From Liolophura sinensis (taxonomy: Eukaryota; Mollusca; Polyplacophora; Chitonida; Chitonidae), in assembly GCF_032854445.1 (NCBI RefSeq), contig NC_088306.1:29361764-29425763 (forward strand): a DNA stretch of 64,000 nucleotides. Direction: 5' to 3'. The notes under the pieces were generated by a model. The model worked only from the letters and a program-made list of their open reading frames with translations. It was not told the DNA's origin and made no database searches. This document shows positions 48,246 to 59,980 of the stretch, piece by piece. Position numbers and translations under genes: made by a program. Within the stretch, counting starts at the first letter, position 1; every line of letters begins with the position of its first letter.

Positions 48246-49195
48246 GTGACCGAGCAGTGGTAGGAGTGATCGTTAAGCATATTTCCCTCTTGTAACAAAG
48301 GTCGATTTGGGTGCAATTTGATGCTTGGATAAAACGTTTTACTGAATCAGGAAGCGGAAGTCCATGCATGGACAAGTTTGTGTGGATATGCGTTGTATAC
48401 GGTGACAGCTCTTGCACCTTCAAAGTGAAATCGCTTCCCACAAAAGACTAGCTAATGGAGTATATTTCTCCACAGACGAGGGGAATAGTCGAATGTTGAA
48501 CTACATGCATGTATTGAATGATAATGTAATCATTGCCTAGAGAATGTAGGGTCGACTCCGAATGACACAGAAATATTCAAAATCTACTGTAAAACAAAAT
48601 TCACCACAAATTGTTTGACTAGGAGCAATTAAAATGAGACAATTAACCATGTTAAAGTCATTAAATAACCCATAATAAATGAAATCTTGTCTACAGTCAT
48701 GCAGGTATACTCATATATCGCTCAACATTCATTCTTTGCATTCAGTGGCCATCGGTAATTGCAGGTACAATATCCCTCACTCTAAGCCAAATGATAATAC
48801 CAGAGACAGCCGTGTTCAATAAATGTAAATTTTGATATTTGACGAATCTTACAATGAGGTACATGTAGAATTATTATGGAGTAAATTTCTAGATTACCCC
48901 TTCCTTATGGTTTGCAGTGGTTTAACGATAATGGCTTAAATGATCGCACGAAAACGATGACCTGTTTTCAAGAGAATGAATGAAAAAATGTAACTCAAGA
49001 AAACTATTAGCGTTGAGCTACAAAAACATCGCAATGCGCTCAGAGTGAATAACACAAGGCTCAGTGAAGTGCTGCTGGCGTGCTGGAGCCATTTGGTTTA
49101 GGCGAGGTGCGAAGAATCCCGCCGAAGTAGGGGAACTCAAGACAACGGTTGAAATGTATTTCAAATTTTCCGCGGATAGCTTTTAAATTATATTT
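48246..49195. other. Gene-free stretch
   Basis: No gene or repeat recognised. Confidence 0.5.
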
Positions 49196-49424
49196 GTTTC
49201 TTTATTTTATTGGTGCTTTACGTCGTACTCAAGGATATTTCACTATTTCGACGGCGTTCTGCATTATGGTGTGAGAAACCAGGGAACCCCCGATCATCCT
49301 CAGATAACTTCCAGACAGCATAACCACGGAGATCTGGACTAAAACTTAAAGTGATCGCATTATTGAGAGGCCCTTGCATCACGGCGTTAGCTAAGCACGC
49401 TAACAGTTAAGTCACGGATCTCTA
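49196..49424 (-). mobile_element. SINE family A, diverged near-full copy
   Basis: Tail TTTATTGGTGCTTTACGTCG, body, and degenerate head GCTAGCACGCTAAC-like ending CAGTTAAGTCACGGATCTC. More diverged than the copy at 44966. Confidence 0.85.
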
Positions 49425-50713
49425 GTTACTTACTGAGTACTCCATCAACCACACTCCCGTTAAAGGTGGGGGTTCTTAAAATGCAGATGCATAGAAAACC
49501 ATTTCTTCAAGCTTGGAGCAAATATAGTCTTTGAAATTATCCAGTGTATTTAAAACACTCAAAATGAGCAAGCTCTGGCTTTCACCCATTTAAATCTACT
49601 TTAAATTACTCCCACCCCTCCTTTCCCTCAACCAAGTTAAACGGCGAGATATTTGGTGTCGGAGATAAAGTGGGATGTTTGCTCTGTCGTGCTCCATACG
49701 TTGTACAAAATCAAATCCTTTAAAACACGACATCAGTACAGCTCGCAGATTTACAGTAAATCCCACTTAACGAGCATTTCACGTAAACAACTTACGAGGA
49801 TTTCCTCAAGTCTCGCAGGTGTACGAGCCTTCCAGTGGTCACAGCAAAGCTGACGGGAAATCTCGTGATCAAGTTTTAAGTCACGTGCTACCTGGCAACT
49901 GGATGAGAGGGTTAAGTGTGGTGTGTATGACAGAGCCTGGTATCTTGATCTTCACAACAGGCTGTTTAGAACACGCATTTGTTCAGTGATTTATGATTTT
50001 TCTTCGCTATATTTGTTTACGCCACGATCAAAATTACTTATCTTGAGTCGACAATACGAAACACTGAAAACGCAAGGCCTACTTCTGAACAACATCGCTC
50101 ATTGCTCTCCTGATCGTCGAAATGCTGACGTCCAAATGTTGACGACAACTTAGCAATATAATCGAATCGAACTTTGGTCAATCAGGTCGATTCAGTGAGA
50201 CAACTGTTCAAATTACAGTACACTCCAAAGTGTCTTCTTTACCTCTATAGTTCTTACGGTTTACAAACAGGAAGGTCTATACACAAGTCTTGGAAATAAG
50301 GATAGAAATATGAACTGTGTCTGATATGGCCCTGTTCCGTGGAAGACGTTGGGGGCGTGCCATGTGCCAGCAAGACGAAAGCGAGTTATTCTAGAAAAGT
50401 TGTCAGATCAATGAATGAACTTCCACAGTCTCTCAAACAGATTTGGTGGTTTTAGAAAAAAAAAGTTTATTTGTTTTCCAGTTAAGCTTGAACCAGTTAA
50501 TTCTTAAGTCAACGACATTAGGGTGTCGGCAAGCCTCAGCAATCTCCCGCCCTTGTAAGGCTCTTTGCTGGAAGGCCGCCGTTCAGTATCTTAATTGGGA
50601 GGCCCCTGAATGTGGCTTACTGGGTATTACGTCAAGCTTTTTAGGTGGCTACACTCGCGGTTGTGTCAGCTACGACGAGTAGTTCACAGAAAGTTTATTT
50701 TGAGTTTAACACC
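49425..50713. other. Gene-free stretch
   Basis: Only short frames without recognisable motifs; no spliced exon could be supported. Confidence 0.45.
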
Positions 50714-50950
50714 CTTTGGCCTCCCCACATACGGCCGGAGAGGAAGCGAGCATGAGCTGGACTTGAACTCACAGCGAACGCATTGATGAAGGTTCCTGGG
50801 TCATTACGCTGCGATACACTGCCTTTATAAATTTACGCACTGTTTAACAGCATATTCACCAATTTATCATTTTTAAGATAGGGGTCAGTTTTCAGGGTGA
50901 AATAAACCCATCGCTAATTGCCCACCAGTTGCCCGCAAGGCTTCGAGAAC
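50714..50950 (-). mobile_element. SINE-A head fragment followed by a SINE-C piece
   Basis: ACATACGGCCGGAGAGGAAG through GAGCTGGACTTGAACTCACA and TCCTGGGTCATTACGC is the head half of family A. 50880-50950 (GGTCAGTTTTCAGGGTGAAA) is family C body. Confidence 0.75.
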
Positions 50951-51844
50951 AATGTTGAAAGTTGCTTCCATGGAAACTGTATTGAAAACCTGTCTTGTAT
51001 GATTAGGCACATGAAAGAATAGCACTTACACCACTTGGACAAGAGCGGCTCCCGGCACTGAAATTACCTGATACTTATGCCATTACACATCGTGAGCTCA
51101 TTTCAACAGTAAAACGAGAGAGTAACTGCTTGAGTAGCATTAGATTGCAACCCCAGTGATGAAGCAATGTTCTTCGCTTGAATATAAAACTTATCCGTAA
51201 AAATAATGACCTTGGTTTTGTACATTTACATGCCCTGCTAAAATGAGGCCACTTCTATCAATTATGATGTACCATATACAAAGTTTAATATACCATGTAC
51301 ATGTAGATTTCCTCCAGTCAGTTCGACACGTATACGACATGTATATCAGCTGTTGACACCAGTCGAAAAGGATTAGTACTGTAGAATCAAAACTGGACAA
51401 AACTGTAAGTCTGTCTGACAACATACATGCTAAGGCTAATAAAGTTTCAGTACCAGAGCTATCTAAAATAATTTTATAAAAAAAAAATAAGAAAAGATAC
51501 CCCAGGCTATAAAATACTAGTATAATGCCAAAGCACAACAGACTCACAAACGGACAGACAGACAGACAGCCATGCTCAATACAATATATTGCACAAAGTC
51601 CCAAGAACAATATAAGCATGGTATTCTTGAAAATTCTACGCTCAGTGAAAGTATGGAAACGAAAGCCTTATCAGAAATGGTTAATCTTCAGTTCGCTCAA
51701 GCTATCTTTACAAAGCCTTCCTGAGATAAGCAGATGTAAGCCCCGACGAGGTGAACATCAAATTACTTTCCATGATGCAACTGATCTTAAAATCATGAAC
51801 CAATCTGTACCCAAATGTGTCCAAATGCAAAACAAGACTCAAAA

Positions 51845-51850
51845 TTTATT
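51845..51850 (-). terminator. AATAAA polyadenylation signal
   Basis: Minus-strand AATAAA about 70 bp after the TAG of the candidate terminal exon at 51918-52273. Position and strand fit. Confidence 0.45.
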
Positions 51851-51917
51851 GTTTTATGATTCCCACTATGGAATTCTATCCCCGCAAATTCAAGGTTCTA
51901 CAAAATCACTCTCACTG

Positions 51918-52273
51918 CTATCTCTCTTCAGGGCTGCCAGTCACTTTCTCCCTGCTCTTGTAACCTGGTAACCCTAAAACTGAGCCAGTACTACACTCAG
52001 CACTCCCCTTCCTTGGCGAGGTAGAATTGCAACACCAATCTATAGTGATGTCCATATTCTCAGGCTGCTGTATTTCCTCACCTGACTGCGCCTGGTTGTC
52101 TTGTCTATCCTTTAATTCCCGTCTAGAGTTGTCTCTCCATAGCCTGTGGCGTAACAGAGGTGGAGTTTGATGAGTGAGTGGTTGCATGTTTTCAGCCTGA
52201 TCCACATCAGGCTTGGATAGGGTTTTCTTTGGTTCTTCGTCACAGGGCTCACCAACACCTTCAGATATGACAT
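51918..52273 (-). CDS. Candidate 3'-terminal exon of an unknown gene
   Basis: Minus-strand open stretch of 118 codons running from a good acceptor (TGTAATTTTTAG) to TAG, followed by AATAAA. It reads DVISEGVGEPCDEEPKKTLS ... then Q-, E- and S-rich sequence (RQDNQAQSGEEIQQPENMD), with the composition of a disordered C-terminal tail. No upstream exon was recognised on the minus strand within the window, and I know no family for it. It could be a relic or a chance frame, but splice acceptor, stop and poly(A) signal agree. Confidence 0.4.
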
Positions 52274-52487
52274 CTAAAAATTACACAAAGACACCAAGGA
52301 ATATTGTTCAATTATGGTGTCACACTTATGGTGAGGGGAGATAAGAAAGCTTTTGATTTGAGGCAAGAAGATTTGTAAGATGCGCTGATGTTTTTCATTC
52401 AATTACTCAGAGCATAGTGACGTGACTTAAATATTGATTAAGAGTAATTAGTAACCTACATAACAAGCATCTATCGCTATAACGTTA

Positions 52488-52909
52488 AAGCAAACCAAAC
52501 CAGGTGCCAGTTTACCTGCCACTAAAGAAAGAAGAAGAGAACGGACATCAAGAAGACATGAATAGAAAGCCCAACTACTGATAATCGTTACCATGTGTTT
52601 GCTTTTCGACACTTGGGGGCCATTTTCCATGATGACATTTCTAAATATATCTGGAGTTGACGCTCACTTTCCAGACTGGTTGGAATTTACCCTCATATGG
52701 AGGAACAGCAACTTTTTTGTTAATGTCATCATCTATTCTGCTATTCATCCTTCCTTTAGAACTCTGTTCAAAAAACTTTTGCATATGATTATCTGTTGCG
52801 GATGTTTTCGTTCGGGGCGCGCGTTGAGCTGCGGACATCACAAAGAAATAGTGAAACGCAAAGAGATGGGTACTCAATTAAAGAGTATCATGTCTTTTAT
52901 TCGCTAGAA
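52488..52909 (+). pseudogene. GPCR copy 5, relic from loop 3 to the C-terminus
   Basis: Homology to the receptors starts in intracellular loop 3 (near the GTGCCAGTTTACC part) and covers TM6 (DTWGPFSMM), ECL3, TM7 (NVIIYSAIHPSFR) and the Cys-rich tail (ICCGCF). The TM6-to-tail part is open (52593-52907), but TM1-TM5 are missing, so no receptor can be made. The end shows one unit resembling the 30-bp repeat seed. Confidence 0.85.
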
Positions 52910-53132
52910 CCCACGAGATACAGGATAAACTAAACGAAACGGAGATAACAACTCCAGCGGACAACGACGATTTATGAACTTTGTTGTCGTGAGATATTAT
53001 CCATATTTGTGTTTCATGACCTAACGGAAAATTCATTTAAAATACTGTCTATTTTATCGGTGTCTGTCGTTTTCAAATCCTTAGCTACACAATTTTAGAA
53101 ACTCATTATTGCAATAATATTGTGCTTATTAC

Positions 53133-53855
53133 CATTGTAAAAATCACTGTTCGATGATAAAGAGCTATACCTACTATTGTAAAAATCACTGTTCGATGAT
53201 AAAGAGCTATACCAACTATTCTAAAAATCATTGTTCGATGATGAAGAGCTATACCTACTATTGTAAAAATCACTGTTCGATGATGGAGAGCTATACCAAC
53301 TATTGTAAAAATCACTGTTCGATGATGAAGAGCTATACCTACTATTGTAAAAATCACTGTTCGATAATGAAGAGCTATACCAACTATTCTAAAAATCATT
53401 GTTCGATGATGAAGAGCTATACTTACTATTGTAAAAATCATTGTTCGATGATGAAGAGCTATATCTACTATTGTAAAAATCACTGTTCGATGATGAAGAG
53501 CTATACCTACTATTGTAAAAATCACTGTTCGATGATGGAGAGCTATACCAACTATTGTAAAAATCACTGTTCGATGATGAAGAGCTATACCAACTATTGT
53601 AAAAAATCACTGTTTAATGACAAAGAGCTATATCTACTATTGTAAAAATCACTGTTCGATGATGAAGAGCTATACCTACTATTGTAAAAATCAATGTTCG
53701 ATGATGAAGAGCTATACTTACTATTGTAAAAATCACTGTTCGATGATGAAGAGCTATACCTACTATTGTGAAAATTACTGTTCGATGATGAAGAGCTATA
53801 CCTACTATTATAAAAATCACTGTTCGATTATGAAGAGCTATACCTTGTAAGGCTG
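53133..53855 (+). repeat. 42-bp minisatellite, about 17 units
   Basis: Unit of 42 bp: CACTGTTCGATGATGAAGAG then CTATACCTACTATTGTAAAA and AT. Units alternate between CCAACTATT and CCTACTATT types. One unit near 53601 carries an extra A, which shifts the frame. Both-strand frames (CSMMKSYTYYCKNH on plus) result from the 14-codon period. Confidence 0.97.
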
Positions 53856-55273
53856 ATTTTACAGTGGTGTGTGAAAGTTGTCAAAATGCTATTCACATGT
53901 ATATGCTGTATAGTCAGCTTACTGGTTACAGCTTTTCCTGTTGTGAGTCATGGGCATGTGTATACTTGTTGACAAAATATTGTTTTTGTTTTTCCCTTTC
54001 CCTACTGATCAATACAAAAAATACACTACAGCAAATAGAGAAAAAACAGAGAATTGAGAGTGTGAGTGAGAGAGTGGTTGGGGTTTCACGTCGTATTTAA
54101 CAATTTTTCAGTCATACGACGAAGGAATCCTTAGAGTGCATGTAATGTGCCTCCTTCTTGCACAACGGATTTCTACTGCTCTTTTATCTAGTGCTGCTTT
54201 ACTGTGACGCCTTGCCGGAGACAAATAAGCTGCCCTCCTTCTTGCTGAACGCTAAGCGAGGAAGTTACAACTTCCAATTTTCAGGTCTTAGGTGTGACTC
54301 CAACTAACCCTTCCTAAGCGGACGTTCTACCAACTGTGCCGGTCTAGTAGCATCAACGATAATGTGATGCCTGGCAAATTGTCAGAAGTAACTGGTCAAA
54401 TACGACCAGTTAATTCCCTTCAGTTAAGGTTTCGTTCAAATGACGTGAACCACAGACCTTTGGCCAATTGACAAACTTTCTGTATAATTAAAAACGCACA
54501 GCACAGAGAGAAAAACCAGAGAAAGTGACAACAGTGTGATACCTGGGAGATGGTCACGCGTAACCTGTGAAACCCGGCCTACTGACAATTTACCTCCGTC
54601 AGGTTCTAATCAGACCGTTCTTGTAAATGCATAAATCGTAGAAACCTACTCATAAAACAATGGGTTAATCAGAATTAGGTGACTTACAGATATGCAATCA
54701 GTGTTGGTGGAAAGCAAGTGGTCTGCTTTAACTTAACAGTTAGAATGAAACCCTAACTGAAGTAAGTGAAGAGATTAGGCGTGACCATTTGACAACCAAG
54801 TATCATGCTGTCGTGGCTCCTCTAGTTTTTGCGCTCTATACTGTAATCTACCCACATGAACCCTTCGGGTTTTGTGTATTATAGTGCTGTGTTGTGTATT
54901 TTGCTGTAGTATAGTACAATATACTTGTGTTTTATAGTGTAGTCTTGTGTATTATACTGTTGTTGTGTGTATTATTTTGTACCTATTTTATACATATTGT
55001 CACCAAGACCCCACAAGCAGTGAGACCGAGGAATTATCTGTCCATGGCCGATTTTGAAGGCTCACATAGCGACTAAAGAAAAACTGCTCTAATCAATACT
55101 CCAACCTTCCCTCAGTTTTTAAGGGATGTGTATTATTTCTTTCTTTGAATTTTTCGCATCATCTTTTAAATATTTTAATATATGGTACCAAGCACTGTAA
55201 ACTACCTCTTTATGTATGCACTGCTGTTTTTCCATTCGTTATATACTTACATCCTACCATCAACCAAACCAGT
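53856..55273. mobile_element. SINE-B-related element and gene-free spacer
   Basis: 54050-54345 holds a minus-strand SINE: tail TGGTTGGGGTTTCACGTCGT with CAGTCATACGACGAAGGAAT, and at its right end a tRNA-like head (GGCACAGTTGGTAGAACGTC on the minus strand). The body differs from the 4500 copy, so it may be a subfamily. The rest, including a TGTGTATTATA-rich stretch at 54860-54980, shows no gene. Confidence 0.6.
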
Positions 55274-56775
55274 ATCTAGTCCTTCCAAACGGCTGATGTC
55301 TCTGCTTCGTAGTCAACAGAAAAATCTTGTAATAAAATAAAGGCAATTTTCCCAGTTTAATCCTTGAAGTTTTGTCTTCAAAAAGGCCTGCAGTTCACAT
55401 GGGGAAAGAAAACTTATACTGACTTCGTTTGTTGCTGAGGGACACAGAGAAGTAGTAATGAGACATGTGATAATATCCTATAGGGCAAGTGATCAAAGCA
55501 TCTTGATTATCAAGGAAATAGATGCTAGGTTTAGATGTTCGCATGTTAATATGTGTCAAATAAGTAGATCAAAATATACGAGTGTGGGGGATGAACGCGC
55601 GAAGTCCAAGGACATTAGTTTGCGACATATGTCATTTGACATCCAAATTAGTGTCAGCTACCATTATCGTGGGTCTCCTAGGCAACCGTTTAGGCCTGGA
55701 GAAATGTCAAAGAAAAGGATGTAAAGCTTCAGTGACATCTATTACATGTACACATGGCAGGTATACACGTGCCTTCAACTTCTACCTGTAAGCAGTGGAT
55801 CGATTCGTTGCAAGTTTTGAAGAAGACTTGCCTGTCTTTGGCAGAAATACTCTTGACGTTCGGGAAATGAAGAGTGTGGTGTGTACTTCGCATTTATCTG
55901 GCAGCTGAAAACTGTGGACCTGGTATGGACAAGGTATATATTGAATTCACCGTTGTTTCTGGAACAACACTAAGGCGTTGATTCTGACAGTCATGTGGCA
56001 GGAACAACCCCAAGAAAAGGACGTTTCTTTAAAACAGCGTTAAGAAATGGCAATATTTGAACAAATGTGCTAAGACTGTGCTGAAGGTGACTGCATTAAT
56101 CAAAAGTTATCCATCCGATAAGAGCACCAGTTTTAAGTTTAAAAAAACAAATCGGAAAAAAATCACAGATGTCTTGCTCCCTCAAGGAACTGAAGATGAC
56201 ACGTAATTGTATTTGTGAACTGAGTATAACTATACATGCCAAGGAGTGAAACTGAAGGCAGAAATCATTTGAGGGGTTTTCTACAGAGAATCGGAGATGC
56301 CTGGAAAGTCTTCACACAACAACATGAAGAAATTAAGAAGCAATTATTTCGTGCGTCTGGATTTACTGTCACAGTAATGAGCGTGAGCATCTATTGGCAT
56401 GTTCTGTTGAGCCCGGCACCGTGGATAATCCTTTCCTTCCACGTTTCGTAGTTTGAGCGGAATGGACAACCATGATACTATCATTGTCATCGTTGGAGTA
56501 AAGCCGTTTCTGTCCTGACTCGTCCACATTCTGGGCATCTCAAACTGAACAAATTCACAAAAATGGGTTTAAGGAAATGCGCACCAGGTCTGTAATTACG
56601 ATGAGCTAATTAGTCCACAACTAATTACTGGTGTGAAATAGGGTGAAGTAAGCACATGTTTGGTTTTTCTATGTTTAAAATTTAACCACAGGGTATTGGG
56701 CTTACACGTCTCACAGTGATTAGGCCATTTCTTGAATTTACGAATGGTGCTACTTAAAATATATTTTTTTAAAAA
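55274..56775 (+). repeat. Upstream flank of the 56776 receptor, right copy of the duplication
   Basis: Matches 1-1214 in blocks, with about 291 bp (55978-56268) and about 13 bp (near 55885) that the left copy lacks. The flanking tetranucleotide TTGA on both sides of the 291-bp block fits a microhomology deletion in the left copy. Part of the block (GGCGTTGATTCTG at 55974) also appears at 14772, so it is ancestral rather than inserted here. Confidence 0.8.
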
Positions 56776-57825
56776 ATGGACTCCGCCTTCACCGTGCCCT
56801 ATTACCAAGACAACACAACACACGCTGTTGAATATACCACGATCGAAATTGCCATACGGTCCACTGTGGTGCTTTTTGTATCTGTGACGATCATTTTAAG
56901 CAATTTACTTAATTTTGTTATTCTTAAGACGACTAAGCATATTTCTCCTGTTACTAATGTTTTTCTGACGAACTTGACAGCAGCAGATTTTTGCTATGGG
57001 CTGATCGCTTGTCTTCCGTACGTAGGTCCGATCATTACCGGTTATTGGCCATACAGCGCCATCTGGTGTCAGATGATCGGTGTTGTCCACGGGACATGTA
57101 GTGCGGTGTCCATTTGGAGCGTTGGTGTGATTGGAATCGAGCGTTACATCGCCACGCGTTATCCATTGTTGTACAAGCGTAAACTGACGCTCCGAAAATC
57201 CCTGTTGATTGCGTGCTTGTTGTGGATTTCGGGTATAACACTGCTCCTCACGCCAACCATAACAGAGGCCGAATCTTTGTACTTCTTGTTTCGGCCGGAA
57301 ATCGGCATGTGTGTTATGCATTGTAAAACCAAATGGCTATGCATATTAACGGGGTGCTTGGTTACTGTGCTGAGCGGAGTGGTTGTCATTTTCACCACAA
57401 CATCTATTACGAGAGTCCTTAGGCAAGGGACATCAGCAAACACTGGCACAGGTGTGCCGGCCATGACAGAAACAGGCTTAAGGCAACGGACCTCGAGCCA
57501 TCGTGACAAGAAAGCCGTCCGACTTCTGATTGTAACCACAGGTTGTTATTTCATAACATGGGGACCGTATGCTACAATTTTTTTTCTCGAAATTTTTGAA
57601 CTTGGCAGTAGATTTCCGCATTGGCTGCTTTTTATTCTGATGTGGATAGCAAACAGTAACTGCTTCGTCAATGTCATCATATACTCCGCCATTTATCCCT
57701 CATTTAGATCTGGACTGAAGAAAATTTTGTATACGATTTTCTGTTGTCCATGTTTTCGTCTGGTGACCCGCGTGGGGCCGTGGTCAACGTCAAGGTCTAA
57801 TTCTACTCAAAGGGATGGACGCTAA
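56776..57825 (+). CDS. Rhodopsin-like (class A) GPCR, intact copy
   Basis: A 349-residue receptor and the best preserved member of the cluster; single exon. Starts MDSAFTVPYYQDNTT with a possible N-glycan at Asn13. Landmarks: Asn43 (TM1), Asp71 (TM2), Cys98 (TM3) with Cys179/Cys183 in ECL2, ERY 122-124, Trp150 (TM4), W-G-P 262-264 (TM6), NVIIY 299-303 (TM7), helix 8 FRSGLKKIL and an FCCPC cluster. About 87% identical to the receptor at 1234. The differences crowd into the TM2-ECL1-TM3 top (residues 76-92), while TM4 to loop 3 is nearly unchanged. Ligand unknown; the D-E-R-Y logic is intact, so it should signal. Confidence 0.93.
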   Translation: MDSAFTVPYYQDNTTHAVEYTTIEIAIRSTVVLFVSVTIILSNLLNFVILKTTKHISPVTNVFLTNLTAADFCYGLIACLPYVGPIITGYWPYSAIWCQMIGVVHGTCSAVSIWSVGVIGIERYIATRYPLLYKRKLTLRKSLLIACLLWISGITLLLTPTITEAESLYFLFRPEIGMCVMHCKTKWLCILTGCLVTVLSGVVVIFTTTSITRVLRQGTSANTGTGVPAMTETGLRQRTSSHRDKKAVRLLIVTTGCYFITWGPYATIFFLEIFELGSRFPHWLLFILMWIANSNCFVNVIIYSAIYPSFRSGLKKILYTIFCCPCFRLVTRVGPWSTSRSNSTQRDGR

Positions 57826-57890
57826 ACAGAAAAACAACTAAGGGATGAACACTAAGCAGATGAACATCTAAGGGATGGAAACTAAACACA
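57811..57890 (+). repeat. Short form of the 30-bp receptor 3' repeat
   Basis: About 2.7 units (GGGATGGACGCTAAACAGAA, GGGATGAACACTAAGCAGAT, GGGATGGAAACTAAACAC) starting inside the last codons of the receptor. This is the probable pre-expansion state of the 19-unit array at 2251. Confidence 0.9.
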
Positions 57891-58207
57891 AACTTATTTT
57901 TACAAAAAGGCAAATAGAACTTATATATTTGATCATTGTTCCTGGCATTATTTAATTCTACCAGCTTAAGCTATTGCTGTGACCCTATCTAGAGTAAACT
58001 GTGTTTATTTAATTGTTATGCTTGGTGAATGATCTGGTCCTCATCGAATATGTGTGTGTGCATGATTTGGGTTTTATGTCCTTAATTACTATGACGAGAA
58101 GTCATTAAGTGACAGTACATATATTCTGTCTTCTAGTGACAGGGCGAGTGTATTCCGCAAAAGTGGTGCCCCCCACTGAAGTATCATGAAGTGGTTTGTC
58201 CCGATCA
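57891..58207 (-). mobile_element. Spacer and SINE-B fragment
   Basis: 58055-58200 carries the family B tail and body (GATTTGGGTTTTATGTCC, CAGGGCGAGTGTATTCCGCA, CCACTGAAGTATCATGAAG). 57891-58054 has no recognised content. Confidence 0.65.
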
Positions 58208-58590
58208 AGTGCGAACGGTTCTCTGTTTGACTAGATTTGGAGCTGCGTGCAGTTTCTGTGCTTGGCTAGATTTGGGGCTGTGTACAGTTTTCCGTGTTTG
58301 GCTAAATTTGGAGCTGTGTACAGTTTATATGTTTGATTAGATCTGGTGGCTGTTTACAGTTTCTGTGTTTGACCTAGGTTTGATGCTATGTACAGTTTCT
58401 GTGTTTGACCTAGATTTGGGCTTGTGTACAGTTTCTGTGTTTGACTGGATTAGGGGCTGAGTACAATTTTTGTGTTTGACTAGATCTGGTAATGTGTATA
58501 GTTTCCGTGTTTCGCTAAATTTGGAAATGTGTACAGTTTCTATGGTTGACTAGATTTGGGGCTGTGTTCAGTTTCTGTGTCTAACTAGAT
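58208..58590 (+). repeat. 35-bp minisatellite, about 11 units
   Basis: Unit near TTTCTGTGTTTGACTAGATT then TGGGGCTGTGTACAG, with substitutions and small indels. Lies just before the TM1 receptor relic. Confidence 0.93.
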
Positions 58591-58702
58591 TTAATCCCAT
58601 TGATTGACACATTTTTTAAATTATTTATGGAAATGATCATTAAAGAAAATTGACACCACAAAGAGTATATCAACATATTGTGTTTATATATTGTGTATAT
58701 CC

Positions 58703-58837
58703 TCAGTGGTGCTTTGTTTGTATCTGTGACAATCACTTCAAGCAATTCACTTACTGCCCTTTTTCTGAAGACGACTAAACTTACATCCCTGTCACCAATG
58801 GTTTGGTGAAACTAAACGCACCGCTTTTTAAATATGG
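58703..58837 (+). pseudogene. GPCR copy 7, TM1-TM2 relic
   Basis: GTGGTGCTTTGTTTGTATCT, CAATCACTTCAAGCAATTCA and TCTGAAGACGACTAAACTTA align with TM1 and the first loop of the intact receptors (56865-57000). The match ends before TM2 is complete, and the frame is broken. No other receptor part follows. Confidence 0.8.
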
Positions 58838-59179
58838 TGTTTGATGGCAAGATGAAATACAACAAAATGTTGTTAAGTCTCACAATAATATTTATACACC
58901 ACATACAAATTAAAGGTAATTATTTTTATTGCATTTGACAAGCTTTAAATGCGCGCTTAATTAAAAAAATAGAATTTATAGTTTTAAGGTTAAGAGGAAG
59001 ATTATTCCAAACACAGGGACCTTTTGTTCTAGCAGAATAAAAAGATAAATTAGATGAGCAGAAAGGACAATAAAGATTTGTACTGCATTTTCTAGTATTG
59101 TATCTATAAACATCACACAGGATGGTAAAGAAGTTTAGAAAATAAATTGGCAGTAAAAATGAATGATGGAAGTGCTTAT
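58838..59179. other. Spacer; no gene
   Basis: AT-rich. The minus frame at 58926-59231 contains NTRKCSTNLYCPFCSSNLSF and TKGPCVWNNLPLNLK, resembling C-terminal LINE pol sequence (a VWNNLP motif is common there), so a decayed LINE 3' end is possible on the minus strand. Confidence 0.45.
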
Positions 59180-59980
59180 TGTTATGTGCACGACTGCCGT
59201 CAGTTTCTAAATTTAGCTTGCCACTGTTCACATACGCTGAGTTCAGCGCCTGCTGTCTGCCTCTACCTTAGAATATTCCAGAATGCGCTCATTTCGGTGC
59301 CTGTTTGTTTACATCAAGTGTTCAGGAATTTTCTTATTCTAGACAATTCTACCAGGCTATATAAAACCTATGAAAGCAGGTCAAAGGAGGAGAACGGAGA
59401 ATTATTGAGAGTTTTGGATGCTTTCGCTGTGTATTACTTTAGTAGGCCTTTTGTGCTGAATTTTGGTGTCTTTATAGCCTCTGGCTTTGTTGTATCTCCA
59501 CCGAGCACTTGTTCAGTCCGAGCTTGTATATTCGATTCGTGCCCTTGTGTACACAGTGCTTATTAGTACACGGACCCTATCTGTGGATTTTGTGTATATT
59601 TCGTCACACACTCAGTTATACTGTGAATATTGTCTCTGTGCATTTTTAAGCATTGTGAAGTATATGCGTCTGTTTGAACTTGACACCGTTGTGAATTTGC
59701 CTCTGAGCATTTATGCCTGTGTGGTATATATTGTGGAATATATGCGTCCGTTTGGACTTGACACCGTAAGTACTTTAGTATTTGTACACATACTGCTATC
59801 CTTTCTTGTTAAACTTAAGTACTTTAGTATTTGTATAAGTCTTATTATCTGTTCTTGTTAAAGCTAATAAATTATTGTAAAACAAAATCTGCTGGTTTTG
59901 GTTACTTTTTTGTGCGGCTAAACTGTCGTGTATTTCGAACAAGCCATCTCTTTATAATACAGACAGTTTGGGTCGTAACA
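59180..59980 (+). mobile_element. Solo LTR B, TTAT target duplication
   Basis: Plus-strand copy of the LTR at 9651-10386: starts TGTTATGTGCACGACTGCCG, ends TTTGGGTCGTAACA, and is flanked by TTAT at 59176-59179 and 59981-59984. TATATAAAA at 59358-59366 and AATAAA at 59866-59871 are the likely promoter and poly(A) signal. It is 65 bp longer than copy A because a segment of about 65-70 bp ending CTTGACACCGT is doubled (about 59631-59691 and 59694-59766). No internal region. The frames at 59147-59566 and 59487-59861 are LTR sequence. Confidence 0.9.
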
